A stretch of DNA of 64,000 nt from Rhodococcus sp. AW25M09 (GTDB lineage Bacteria > Actinomycetota > Actinomycetes > Mycobacteriales > Mycobacteriaceae), in contig NZ_CAPS01000144.1 of NCBI RefSeq assembly GCF_000333955.1, positions 60,867 through 124,866 on the forward strand, read 5' to 3'. Made by a program: the position numbers and the translations under genes. Each line of letters begins with the position of its first letter. The stretch's first letter is position 1. The notes under the pieces were generated by a model that was not told where the DNA came from, did not search any database, and saw nothing but the letters and a program-made list of their open reading frames with translations. Of this stretch, positions 44,310 through 52,599 are shown piece after piece.

Positions 44310-44559
44310 CCTCAGCACACGCGAATCCAGTGAAATCTGAAACACGCAGGCATGAACGGCAACTACCAACTCGTCCCCGGTCCCCCAGGGCCACTCGATG
44401 GAGAAACTGCCGATCTAGGTGTTCTTCCCGGGGACGGTGTGGACGGTCAGTCGCTCGATAGGCGACTTACTATCCGGGGCGGTTCTGGTCTTTGCACGAG
44501 TGATCGACGACACGGCAAGCGCGAGTACGGGTGTCGGTCGATCAGCTTACGATCGACCG

Positions 44560-45111
44560 ATGTCCCTACCTCCGCCTTCGGTTCCGGATGGGTCGAGCAC
44601 CGCCGACGTCTCAGAGTGCATTGTCCTATTCGACGGCAGCGTCCAGATCGACTACGGCCAGTTCTACTTTCGATCCTCTGATGGCCAGGGCGGGTGCGAC
44701 TTCGATGGAGCTTTCATCGGTCAGCGCAACGGGTTGTGCGGTGCAGCAACGCCAGGCCAGCTCGTCCTGATCACCGGGCCTAACGTAGGCGATCCGCATG
44801 TGCGCGCCGAGCTCCACACTCGCGAACCCGCTCTCGACGACCGGTGGGAGGACATCGTGGAAGCGACCATGATCGTCCCTGAGCGTTCGGCGTACTCCAT
44901 CGTGGAGTTGGGTGGAGACGCACTCGGAGATTCCACGTACTTCTCTGCAGGGAGCTACCGGGTGCGGTACAGCGCCTCGGGAACGGACGATGCCCATCCC
45001 GCATCCACCAATTTCGTCGCAGATTCCGATGATTACTTGTTGCAACTGTGGCCGGCACACACCGCCCCGGATCGAGTGGTCAAGCAAACTAGCAGTTCAG
45101 CGGCCTACTGA
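44560..45111 (+). pseudogene. Hypothetical gene losing its last codons to an IS3 insertion
   Basis: 183 residues remain from MSLPPPSVPDGSSTADVSEC. The sequence is acidic beta-rich and ends in QTSSSAAY followed by a TGA provided by the insertion sequence. Joining the frame across the element at the TAC duplicate continues WHAYFSQ and a TAA at 46425, so seven codons are lost. The product may still fold. Family not recognised; a Phe/Trp-rich C-terminus like LLQLWPA is seen. Confidence 0.6.
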
Positions 45112-45175
45112 GGTTCCCCCCGGATGGTGGACACCGAGATAGCGGGACCGATAGTTCCGCTGGAAGGATGTCCCC

Positions 45176-45481
45176 ATGTCCCGCAAACGCAGGTCGTTCA
45201 CGACCGAGTACAAGGTCGAGGCCGCCCGTAGGGTGATCGATTCCGGCCGCACCATCGCCGAGGTCGCCCGCGAACTGGGCATCAACGAAGGCCTGCTCGG
45301 CCGCTGGGTTGCCGACGAACGCCGCCGGATCGAAGCCGCCGCCACCTCGGGTGATCAACCGCTCACGGCCGCGGAGCGTACCGAGCTGGCCCGGTTACGC
45401 CGACAGGTCTCCGAGCAGGAGAAAGACATCGCATTCTTGAAAAAAGCGTCCGCGTACTTCGCAGCCAATCAACAAAAGTAG
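45176..45481 (+). CDS. IS3-family OrfA (transposase N-terminal part)
   Basis: 101 residues with an N-terminal helix-turn-helix (TIAEVARELGINEGLLGRWV) and a C-terminal coiled-coil leucine zipper (LTAAERTELARLRRQVSEQE). Near the end the codons TTG AAA AAA GCG contain a run of six A at which -1 frameshifting would join it to OrfB, whose frame is open through this point. Confidence 0.92.
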   Translation: MSRKRRSFTTEYKVEAARRVIDSGRTIAEVARELGINEGLLGRWVADERRRIEAAATSGDQPLTAAERTELARLRRQVSEQEKDIAFLKKASAYFAANQQK

Positions 45482-45492
45482 AGCTCTACACG

Positions 45493-46371
45493 TTGATGGC
45501 CGCGGAGTACGCGAACTCCGCAGTCCACCGGATGGCACGCCTGCTCGAAGTGTCGACATCCGGCTTCTACAAACACCAAGGACGCAGTGTGACAACTAGA
45601 TTGGCGCAGCGGCAGCAACGTCGAGCCGATCTGGAGGCGAAGATCCTCGCGATCCACCAGGAGTCGAAAGGCGTCTACGGAGCACCCCGAATCACCGCCG
45701 AACTCCACGACCGGGGCGAGGTGATCACCGAGAAAACCGTCGCGAAGATTATGCGCTCCCTCGGCATCGTCGGCATCAGCCCACGCACGTTCAAGATCCG
45801 CACCACCGTGGTCGACCCGTTCGCCTCGTTCCCCGACGACCTGGTCCAGCGCCGGTTCGATCAGGGCCGCCTCGACGCGGTGTGGACCTCCGATATCACG
45901 TACCTGACCTGCGGCGAGGGCGACATGTACCTGTGCGCCATCAAGGACGAACACTCGAAGAAGGTCCTCGGGTGGGCCGTCGCCGATCACATGCGCACCG
46001 AGCTCGTCCTCGAAGCTCTGGACATGGCTGTCGCCGAACGCGGCGGCGATGTCGCGGGCACAATCATGCACTCGGACAGGGGAACTCAATACACCGCCGC
46101 GGTCATGAAGCAAGCGTGTGAGCGGCACGGGTTGCGGCGCTCGATGGGCGAGACCGGCATATGCTGGGACAACGCCGGCGCGGAGAGCTTGTGGTCGACG
46201 TTCAAGCACGAGTACTACTACCGCCACACGTTCGCATACAGGACCGAATTGGTTGCTGCAGTTGACAACTGGATGAACTTCTACAACACTCGACGACGGC
46301 ACTCCACAATCGGAATGCTCAGCCCCCACAGTTACGAACAGTCACTGAACGCGCCCATCATGGCCGCGTAA
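45493..46371 (+). CDS. IS3-family OrfB transposase catalytic part
   Basis: 292 residues as an independent ORF; it is normally made as an OrfAB fusion by -1 frameshifting. The DDE triad is visible: AVWTSDITYL, IMHSDRGTQYT and NAGAESLWSTFKHE. C-terminal FYNTRRRHSTIGMLSP is the family's end motif. Its frame is one base back from OrfA, consistent with -1 slippage. Confidence 0.93.
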   Translation: MMAAEYANSAVHRMARLLEVSTSGFYKHQGRSVTTRLAQRQQRRADLEAKILAIHQESKGVYGAPRITAELHDRGEVITEKTVAKIMRSLGIVGISPRTFKIRTTVVDPFASFPDDLVQRRFDQGRLDAVWTSDITYLTCGEGDMYLCAIKDEHSKKVLGWAVADHMRTELVLEALDMAVAERGGDVAGTIMHSDRGTQYTAAVMKQACERHGLRRSMGETGICWDNAGAESLWSTFKHEYYYRHTFAYRTELVAAVDNWMNFYNTRRRHSTIGMLSPHSYEQSLNAPIMAA

Positions 46372-46400
46372 CCACTGTCCACTTTTCGGGGGGAACCTCA

Positions 46401-46427
46401 TACTGGCACGCGTATTTCTCGCAGTAA
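46401..46427 (+). pseudogene. Displaced 3' end of the gene interrupted by IS3
   Basis: Reads TAC TGG CAC GCG TAT TTC TCG CAG TAA, continuing the frame of 44560-45108 across the TAC duplicate. No gene is supported between here and 46705, although a 38-codon frame near 46470-46580 on the minus strand looks protein-like. Confidence 0.55.
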
Positions 46428-46705
46428 CAACACTTCACTGGCTAGAGACCTTCGGCACAGACTTTCAGCGCCGTGGCGACACGGAATCGTCCGCAAGAGC
46501 CTTCGTCATGGTGGCCTGCACCTGTGCGATCGCACTGTCGAATTGGTTGAAACTTCTGTGTCGCAGTACATCCCACGTCATCGAACCTGACAGAGCAATC
46601 AATGGATAGAGCCTGCTTCACTCCAGCCCGGACGATGAGGCTCCAAGACCTGAGTGCCGAGGGCACCGCCCGGCCAGATGGACAATGGTCAACTGCAAAG
46701 CCCGT

Positions 46706-46816
46706 CTACAACACATTCACTTTCACCGACATCGGTGGATCGACAATGCGGCGGGTGGGTGGCTCGAAGGTGGTGGGCCAGGAGTCGAAGATGCCGGCGG
46801 AGTTGTCGGTAGTCAT
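46706..46816 (-). CDS. 36-residue ORF coupled to the intact imuA'-like gene
   Basis: Starts MTTDNSAGIFDSWPTTFEPP and ends VNVL; ATG overlaps the imuA'-like stop as ATGA. It is the counterpart of the ORF at 1516-1614, with SWPTTFEPPTRRIVDPP against NWPVTFDPPTRRIVDPP. Conservation of sequence, length and overlap in two copies supports translation. It may be a small SOS protein or a relic of ImuB's C-terminal domain. Confidence 0.5.
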   Translation of the reverse strand: MTTDNSAGIFDSWPTTFEPPTRRIVDPPMSVKVNVL

Positions 46817-47661
46817 TGCGCGGCCGCGAGTGGTCGTCGGCCGGAGAGGTCGCCGGCGGGCGCGGGTGTCCAGCGCAGACCGTGCTCGCCGAAACTTGGG
46901 GCGGTGAGGGTGTAGCGGCCGGTGCGGTGCTGCGTTCCGCGGCCGTGGACGGCGGTTTCGAGGGTGATCGACCGGATTCGACCTCTCCCCTGCTCGATGC
47001 CGCCGTAACTGTGGACGGTCGATGCGATGGTGAGATCGATACCCGGCATGTGTCCGTCCGTCAGGATCAGAATGCTGCCGTGCCGACGATTCCTGGCAAG
47101 CAAAGCTCTTGCGCGCGTGGGTGGTACGTCACGGCCGTGCACGGTCGTCACGACCAAATCTACCCCGTCGAGACAAATCGAGGCGGCGTCGAGAGGGTCC
47201 GTCGATCCTGGATTCACAAGATGAACTTTTGCGAGATCGCCACCGTGTTCGTGGACAGCGAGCAAACTCAGCCTCGGTTGGCCGATGAGGGCGACGTGAT
47301 GGCCGGCGGCGGACGCTTCGGCAATAAGGGCGATCATCATCGATCCGGCGCCGGTGACGGTGATGGCGGTTCCACGGGCGAGGGCACCGCGTGGGAGCAG
47401 TTCGGCCAGTGGACGGGGCACGGGCATGGTCCGCAGGGTTTTGCCGCGTACAGCGGCGATGAGCGGTTCCGGATCGTCGTCGACGACCGGCGTGACCCGA
47501 TCGAGGGGTTCGACCCGATCGGGTGCGGTGATGGTGGGCAGGTCGGCAAGCGCGTGGTCGCGGCGGCCACCGGGGACGGTGGCCATCCGGCGACGGAGGA
47601 CGTCCAGCTGGGCGCTCTTGTCGAGTCCGGTGAGATCTTCGATCGCGTCGACGGTGGCCAT
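46813..47661 (-). CDS. ImuA'-like SOS mutasome accessory protein
   Basis: 282 residues with a RecA-like core: LPRGALARGTAITVTGAG, AAGHHVALIGQPRLSLLAV, GDLAKVHLVNPG, CLDGVDLVVTTVHGRD, and a C-terminal beta-rich part (GYGGIEQG-like and GRYTLTAPSFGEHGL). The Walker A is not conserved, as expected for mycobacterial-type ImuA', which helps recruit DnaE2 and ImuB for error-prone repair. A perfect LexA box is 45 bp upstream. No imuB or dnaE2 follows; instead there is a 36-residue ORF. Assignment rests on motif pattern plus SOS control. Confidence 0.7.
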   Translation of the reverse strand: MATVDAIEDLTGLDKSAQLDVLRRRMATVPGGRRDHALADLPTITAPDRVEPLDRVTPVVDDDPEPLIAAVRGKTLRTMPVPRPLAELLPRGALARGTAITVTGAGSMMIALIAEASAAGHHVALIGQPRLSLLAVHEHGGDLAKVHLVNPGSTDPLDAASICLDGVDLVVTTVHGRDVPPTRARALLARNRRHGSILILTDGHMPGIDLTIASTVHSYGGIEQGRGRIRSITLETAVHGRGTQHRTGRYTLTAPSFGEHGLRWTPAPAGDLSGRRPLAAAQ

Positions 47662-47706
47662 GGGATCGACCTTTCGCCGTGCCGGTAGGAACTACCGCCA
47701 GAGTAT

Positions 47707-47722
47707 CGAACACCCGTTCGAG
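47707..47722. promoter_or_regulatory. LexA (SOS) box
   Basis: TCGAACACCCGTTCGA is a perfect TCGAAC-N4-GTTCGA match, 45 bp upstream of the imuA'-like start codon and downstream of the small gene at 47748. It predicts induction by DNA damage. Confidence 0.88.
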
Positions 47723-47747
47723 TTGTCGAATGTGCTGGTGAGGTCGG

Positions 47748-47912
47748 TCAGCGGGGAACGGCGTGGCCGTCGAGGTCCGCCGAGGTGAAGGTCCAGGCGA
47801 GATGCCGGTACAGGCCCAGGGTGCGTTTGACCTGGTCGAGAGCTGTGACGACGGTCGGGTGGTCGGGGTCGTGGCCTTCGTCTCGGACGGTGGCTCGTTC
47901 GTCGTGGTCCAT
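47748..47912 (-). CDS. 54-residue hypothetical protein upstream of the SOS gene
   Basis: Starts MDHDERATVRDEGHDPDHPT; continues VVTALDQVKRTLGLYRHLAW. Acidic N-terminus and one amphipathic helix. Frameshifted relative at 20801-21003 (IVDEGYDPDDPTV). The sequence just before the ATG (GCGTCCAA..AGGT) is conserved in both copies and contains the ribosome site. Function unknown. Confidence 0.6.
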   Translation of the reverse strand: MDHDERATVRDEGHDPDHPTVVTALDQVKRTLGLYRHLAWTFTSADLDGHAVPR

Positions 47913-47971
47913 ACCTGTTTGGACGCAGCCGGGCTCTAGTTGGTTCCGGCAACAGTCATTCGCGTGAATGA

Positions 47972-48085
47972 CTGGACGAGCATGGAGTCCGACCAGACGG
48001 CGCACTGAACAAGGCCAGCGCCGCCGCGACGATCGTCCGCAAGGAATGGCTGACGAAACTGTCGCGTTTCGTTAACCTGGAGTAG
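47972..48085 (+). pseudogene. Remnant of an unidentified gene
   Basis: The frame reads DEHGVRPDGALNKASAAATI followed by VRKEWLTKLSRFVNLE and a stop, which looks like real protein (possibly part of a ParB-like protein), but no start is present and a stop lies just upstream. The rest of 47913-48369 shows no gene. Confidence 0.3.
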
Positions 48086-48369
48086 GTGCCCGCTCTTCAA
48101 GGGTCAGGGTGTGCGGCCGGCCACCGAGTTCGCTTCGATGACGGGGGGCCTCGACGGTGTCGTTCGCAGTTAGGCGCGCCAGCGGCGAGAGGATCGGCTC
48201 CATCGTAAGCTTTACCTTGACAACTGACCGACCGACCCGAATGGGTCACCGTCGCCGCCGGCTAGTTGTTCAGCACCGGGATAATGCCTTCGTTCCTTCT
48301 CACCGGCGCTAGGGGCTTGAGGTCGGAGCAGGCATCGACAGACCGCGGTGCAGCCAGCTACGACCGTCC

Positions 48370-48537
48370 TCAAAATTTTTCGATGGCGATTGGAATACCG
48401 CGCCCGATCGTGATGAACGACTGCCCCGAAAGCTGGAAAAGACCCTCGACCTCCTTACCCAGTTCGTCGAGCAAATCTTTGCCGGTCGTGTCATCGACCT
48501 CGAAGGTCACTCCGTCGTAACGGATTCGGTAGCCCAT
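48370..48537 (-). CDS. 55-residue hypothetical protein
   Basis: Starts MGYRIRYDGVTFEVDDTTGK, then DLLDELGKEVEGLFQL and FITIGRGIPIAIEKF. AGGA lies seven bases upstream of the ATG. It has a beta-alpha-beta pattern of a small compact protein. No family recognised. A 71-codon frame overlapping its start from 48706 may be a coupled upstream gene. Confidence 0.55.
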   Translation of the reverse strand: MGYRIRYDGVTFEVDDTTGKDLLDELGKEVEGLFQLSGQSFITIGRGIPIAIEKF

Positions 48538-49101
48538 TGTGATGTCCTGTCGTCGATGCCAGCGGTCCGAGCCGTGAATGCCGCCGCATATGCAAGGCTA
48601 CTTGCCAGCTCCCCGCTTCATAGCCGAAAGCGTCACCGACGCCGGTCAGCACACCGGTCTCCACGATGTCGCGCTTGTCTGGGTCCACCACACGCCTCCC
48701 TGTCACGAGAGCAGGATGAGCGATTGCGCAGCTGGTCTTCTGACTCGAAATATCAGTAGACCAGGGGCATTCACTCGCAAAACGCCAGCAGAGTGTGCAG
48801 TCGCCTGGCTGGTCGACCTAACCGATCGAGTTCGGTTGCGCACGGGCTTGCCTCCTCGACGGTCATTCGTCGAACTTTCTAGGCTGGCACGCTCCTCGGG
48901 TCAGCCCCGCGATCGGCGAGAAGCCGGTCGTGTTTCACATTATGTCGTGCAATGCTGCAGGCAATTGTTGCACCACTGGCAGAGCGGGCATCGTTACCGA
49001 CGCGCGGGGGGGCTGTTTCAGGCTCTCTGCCCGGAGCATTGATCCACCCTCGGACGGTGTGGCGGCACTCGACGCACCGTGCATCGTCCTACAGTTCGAT
49101 C
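48538..49101. other. Interval without a confident gene
   Basis: A minus-strand frame from 48706 (starting MTGRRVVDPDKRDIVETGVL) is possible. Otherwise coding appearance is poor on both strands. No repeats or promoters stand out. Confidence 0.4.
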
Positions 49102-49860
49102 ATGAACTCGCCCAACACAGGTGGCGTTGATCGGCAAGGTGCGAGCAGACTCGAGGTCACGCGCACTGCGGGCGGTGACGACAACGGAGACGATGTGGTC
49201 GTTCGTGTGACCTTCGGAACCCGCTCTTCTCGGCTCGGCGGTGGCCACAAACAGGTCGGGGACCCGAATCGTGGTACCGATCTCGATGACGACGAGGTGT
49301 TCGAGGGTCTGGTGATCGAACTGACGCCGCGACAGCGCCGGTTCGTCGAAGTGGCTGCATGGACTCTCGCCGACGATGTCTACGATGCGATCGAAGATTT
49401 TCGCCGCCACCCTGATCTTCATCGCCGCCCCGAGGAGGCAGCGCACGGCATTTCGATTCTCAGTGAGTTCCCTCCCCTGACGTGGAAGCAGTCGGCGTCC
49501 TGGTGGCGTCAGCAAGCCCGATGCTTCGACGATCTCGCGATCGAGGCACAGAGCGGTGATCCCGAACCTGTCTGTACCGGAGAGGAAATGGCGCTCCACC
49601 TGGTCCTCGGTCGAGCGCGGGCAATGGCCACCGACGAGTCCGATCGCCGTATGGATTTGGTCGGCGGCATCGCCGCGCACGACAACGACGACGATTGGGA
49701 TGCTCCGCTGGACTTTCTGTTCCAGGACCACGATGTGCTCACATTGTTCGACAGTGATATCGAACCGCATCCTGGTGCAGTCAATCTCGTTCCCGCGGAA
49801 TGGTTCACCCCGTTCGCGGACAGTGAACCACGCACACCGGATCGCGGTTTCAGACGCTGA
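49102..49860 (+). CDS. Hypothetical acidic protein
   Basis: 252 residues from ATG 49102 (MNSPNTGGVDRQGASRLEVT). No signal or membrane segment. The middle (LTPRQRRFVEVAAWTLADDV; GISILSEFPPLTWKQ) is helical; the tail is acidic and Trp/Phe-containing (DDDWDAPLDFLFQDHDVLTL). No family recognised. The frame is open upstream but without a better start. Confidence 0.6.
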   Translation: MNSPNTGGVDRQGASRLEVTRTAGGDDNGDDVVVRVTFGTRSSRLGGGHKQVGDPNRGTDLDDDEVFEGLVIELTPRQRRFVEVAAWTLADDVYDAIEDFRRHPDLHRRPEEAAHGISILSEFPPLTWKQSASWWRQQARCFDDLAIEAQSGDPEPVCTGEEMALHLVLGRARAMATDESDRRMDLVGGIAAHDNDDDWDAPLDFLFQDHDVLTLFDSDIEPHPGAVNLVPAEWFTPFADSEPRTPDRGFRR

Positions 49861-50250
49861 CAGTCCACCCCGGCGGAAGGTAGATCCCGGCGATCCACGG
49901 GGCCGCGCGCCCGGCACCGCGTTGGCAGAGCCCCGTAGTTCTCGGTTTCGAGCCAACGTGGCCCGAGACAGCGAGAAGTGAGCGAGCGTGTGCAAACCAG
50001 GGGTGGAAGCACATCGATTCTGATGGCGGGGTATCGATCGGGCTCGTTCCGATGTGGAAGTGGCGGTGAAGTAACACGGGCCGGCCTGCCCTGCGATGTA
50101 CAGGACACGTGCGTCGTTGCCTGCGACTGTTCGCAGGTCCTGCAACGCGCGTGTGGATTGCCGGTTCGAGAGGTGGCCCGGCGATCTGTGTGCCCGGTGC
50201 CCGGAAGAGGTTGCCGGGCACACAGACAGCCCTATCGCATCATGCACAGG
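49861..50250. other. Interval without a confident gene
   Basis: Long frames occur on both strands, but none shows convincing composition or a ribosome site. Minus-strand frame 49850-50221 is the best, but overlaps the preceding gene's end and is basic/low-complexity. Confidence 0.4.
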
Positions 50251-50772
50251 TCAGCGGTGGGGCTGTTCTGGTTTCTCGTGAGCGCCTGTCGCTGTACCGC
50301 GATGATTCGGTCGGCCGACGAATCGTTCTTCGGTGGTCGAGACCATTGCGCCGATGCCATCGGTCAGGATGCACCGCACGGTGAGGTTGTCCCCGAACAG
50401 GGTGCGGTCCGCAGCGACCAGGAACAGATCACATCGCAGTCGATCGTCACCGCGGACGGGTCGGTGTTCGCGGCCACGGTGACCGACATGTTCGAGCAGA
50501 TAATCCCCGACGTCCTCGAACAGATCCAGCAGTAGTCGGGCAGCCTCGCTGCGACCGATCACAGCTGACGGATGCGCGGCGGTCGTGCTCGGACATTCGT
50601 AGGCCGCGATCGACAGTGAAGTGTGCTCGCCGTGCAACCGGTCCGGCACGAGGTTCCCCAGCACAAGCCCGACATCGGTTAGTTCGGATCGTCGGTGAGA
50701 ACCGAGCAGCGCGCTCAACTCTCGTAGCGAGGGCGTGCGGTCTGTGCTGCAACCGGAGTTCGCGTCGGTCAT
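50251..50772 (-). CDS. Hypothetical protein
   Basis: 173 residues beginning MTDANSGCSTDRTPSLRELS. ALLGSHRRSELTDVGLVLGN and SEAARLLLDLFEDVGDYLLE are helical and plausible. A plus-strand frame runs opposite, so the strand choice is moderately sure. Resembles short actinobacterial regulatory proteins; no family named. It lies near a STAS gene on the same strand. Confidence 0.5.
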   Translation of the reverse strand: MTDANSGCSTDRTPSLRELSALLGSHRRSELTDVGLVLGNLVPDRLHGEHTSLSIAAYECPSTTAAHPSAVIGRSEAARLLLDLFEDVGDYLLEHVGHRGREHRPVRGDDRLRCDLFLVAADRTLFGDNLTVRCILTDGIGAMVSTTEERFVGRPNHRGTATGAHEKPEQPHR

Positions 50773-50889
50773 CTGGCAGGGCCGTCTTGCCGCACGGGGT
50801 CGGACCTGTTGTGTGAGTGAACGGTCATGATCACCGATATGGTCCTGCGGTCATGGCACGTACTTCGTCTAGTGACCTGGCACTTTTCA

Positions 50890-51258
50890 TCACGGCGTCA
50901 GCGATGTCAGGGCGTCCGCGAGGTCGGCGTGCAGAGCGAAGGTCTCGTTCAGCCCCATCAGTATCAGCGGCCGACTCGTAGTGGGACCGTCGGCCACCAC
51001 AGCGAACTTCGAGACCCCCTGCACTCGCAGGTGCGCGTCGATGAGAACTGTCATGGAAACCGCGGCGAGGAAGGACACCTTCGTGAGGTCGATGATCAGG
51101 GCCGATGGTGTGGCCTCGGCGACTGCGGCATCGATCGACACGATCAGGTCTGGGGTGGTGCGCAGGTCCAGGTCACCGCGTACGGACAGAACGGTTGCAG
51201 TTCCGACTCGTTCGACTGCGATGTCGAGAGGGCCGGAACCGGCCGCGTCGTTCTTCAT
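50890..51258 (-). CDS. STAS-domain (anti-anti-sigma-like) protein
   Basis: 122 residues from ATG 51258 (MKNDAAGSGPLDIAVERVG); ATG 51279 is an alternative. The STAS fold is shown by ATVLSVRGDLDLRTTPDLIV and ALIIDLTKVSFLAAVSMTVL. The residue normally phosphorylated (Ser in F-x-x-S-x-G) is Ala here (FLAAVSM), so the usual switch by an anti-sigma kinase may be absent. It could act constitutively on a partner or bind a small ligand. No partner kinase is adjacent. Confidence 0.82.
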   Translation of the reverse strand: MKNDAAGSGPLDIAVERVGTATVLSVRGDLDLRTTPDLIVSIDAAVAEATPSALIIDLTKVSFLAAVSMTVLIDAHLRVQGVSKFAVVADGPTTSRPLILMGLNETFALHADLADALTSLTP

Positions 51259-51607
51259 GACACACTCAACACCTTTCACCTCGGCTCACCCGAAGTACCT
51301 GCACCAGAAGACATCCTATCCATGGACCCGATCCGTGAGCCGCGGATTCCATCGACGCCCGAGCCGTAGTGAAGACCGTGGGTCGTTCGGTCCACCGCAG
51401 ATCAGCCGACGACCGCGGCGCGCCGGTACATTCGTACCGGAACCGGTGCACGCAAGTGTGTGCAATGCTCGAGATCAATACACCACCCGGCTTCCTGACC
51501 TCGATGTTGCACACTCGGTCGCTGCGCTGCGGGTCCGTAGTGTAATAGGCAGCCGCGCTCGGACACCCGCATCTACCGGGCACCCCACACCCACACTCCG
51601 GCACGGG
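51259..51607. other. Interval without a confident gene
   Basis: Frames on both strands are short or Arg/Cys-rich and unlike the neighbours. No hairpin or repeat of note. The STAS gene's promoter probably lies here. Confidence 0.4.
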
Positions 51608-51760
51608 TCATAGGTTCGCGTCTGTTCTCGCTCGGGACCGTCGTCTGGACGCCCGTACCGACCGGGTCACCTGAATCGCTTCTCCGACAACGAGAACGAA
51701 CAGTGCGCCGATGAGCACGATCAGGGACACTGCAACAACGCCAATCAATACCGGATACAT
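51608..51760 (-). CDS. 50-residue single-pass membrane protein
   Basis: Starts MYPVLIGVVAVSLIVLIGAL, then FVLVVGEAIQVTRSVRASRR and a basic tail. One transmembrane helix with a positively charged cytoplasmic end. No family recognised. Lies between the STAS gene and another single-pass protein on the same strand. Confidence 0.55.
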   Translation of the reverse strand: MYPVLIGVVAVSLIVLIGALFVLVVGEAIQVTRSVRASRRRSRARTDANL

Positions 51761-51844
51761 CGGATTATGAGGCCCTTCCTCGACTTCTTCGCCCGCTCGA
51801 ATCTTCTTCCCTGGACGGGCGTCGCCGCGTCCGACGACAGTTGG

Positions 51845-52333
51845 TCATCGCCCGATGGGGAGTGACCCTGACAACGTCCGGCTGCGTGCAGGCACACGTG
51901 TACGTGTACGCGGGTGTCGGCGAATCCGGTGCAGCAGTATCAGTCCGGTGATCATGCCCGCGGCGACGATACCGATCAGTAGCCCCACCTGCTGTGACCG
52001 CACGGCGTCGGAGGTGTCAGCAGTGCTGACACCTCCGAGCTGGGCTTCGGCAGTGGACTGTGGACCAGCGACAACGTCACCGTTCCGAGCCGCGTGGTGT
52101 GGAGCCGAACCGACTCCGTATCCGGCTTCACCGGCGGTGCCGCTGATCGTCCGGCGGCCATCAGCAGTGGGTTCGATAGGTTCGGTGGGGTCGACAAGTG
52201 CATGCCTGCCTTCCCCTGATCGGGGGTGCTGGACACCGCTCGCTGCGCGTGCTCCGTCGCCGGTTGCCGGTCCCGCCGACTGCTCGGCTGCCCGCTGGGC
52301 GACGTGGTCGTCATCGCGTTCTCGATCCGGCAT
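51845..52333 (-). CDS. Hypothetical protein with C-terminal membrane anchor
   Basis: 162 residues beginning MPDRERDDDHVAQRAAEQSA. A long polar, disordered N-terminal part is followed by one transmembrane helix (VGLLIGIVAAGMITGLILLH) and a short basic end. No family recognised. Confidence 0.5.
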   Translation of the reverse strand: MPDRERDDDHVAQRAAEQSAGPATGDGARAASGVQHPRSGEGRHALVDPTEPIEPTADGRRTISGTAGEAGYGVGSAPHHAARNGDVVAGPQSTAEAQLGGVSTADTSDAVRSQQVGLLIGIVAAGMITGLILLHRIRRHPRTRTRVPARSRTLSGSLPIGR

Positions 52334-52599
52334 CGGGGGCCTCTTTCCTCGAAATTCTTCTGTACACGGTAGGACGCCCGCGGCGTCGAGGACCGAACCT
52401 CCCGAGGCAGTGATCTAGCACACAGTTCGTCGAGGTGAGGCCCGCCTCGCCCGCGAACGATGTCCGCCGATGCGCCCTGGCCGGGCTGCTTCCTGCGCGA
52501 TGTCCGAGGTTTGCCGGTTCGATACAGGTCGGTACTCGGCGTCGCGGAAAGTTCGTGGTTCTCCGTTCGGTTTCGGCTGGTCCGCTCGTCGGTATCGAC

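Larger units (their letters stand above)
45109..46400 (+). mobile_element. IS3-family insertion sequence, 1292 bp
   Basis: Terminal inverted repeats start TGAGGTTCCCCCCG at both ends, followed by GTGGACA at the same distance. Flanks carry a 3-bp direct repeat TAC (45106-45108 and 46401-46403), typical of IS3 elements. Two overlapping-frame ORFs encode OrfA and OrfB. The insertion interrupts the end of the gene at 44560. Confidence 0.92.

Noticed and set aside
45440..45450. Classical A-AAA-AAG slippery heptamer in IS3
   Set aside because: A six-A run is present, but the zero-frame codon boundaries do not fit the canonical tandem slippage phase; only the frame relation supports -1 shifting.
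46442..46666. 74-codon minus-strand gene
   Set aside because: Composition is mixed and no ribosome site is present; a shorter frame within it looks protein-like, but evidence is too weak.
49018..50247. 409-codon minus-strand frame
   Set aside because: It crosses the antisense of the acidic gene at 49102 and has Arg/Pro-rich composition with no motif.
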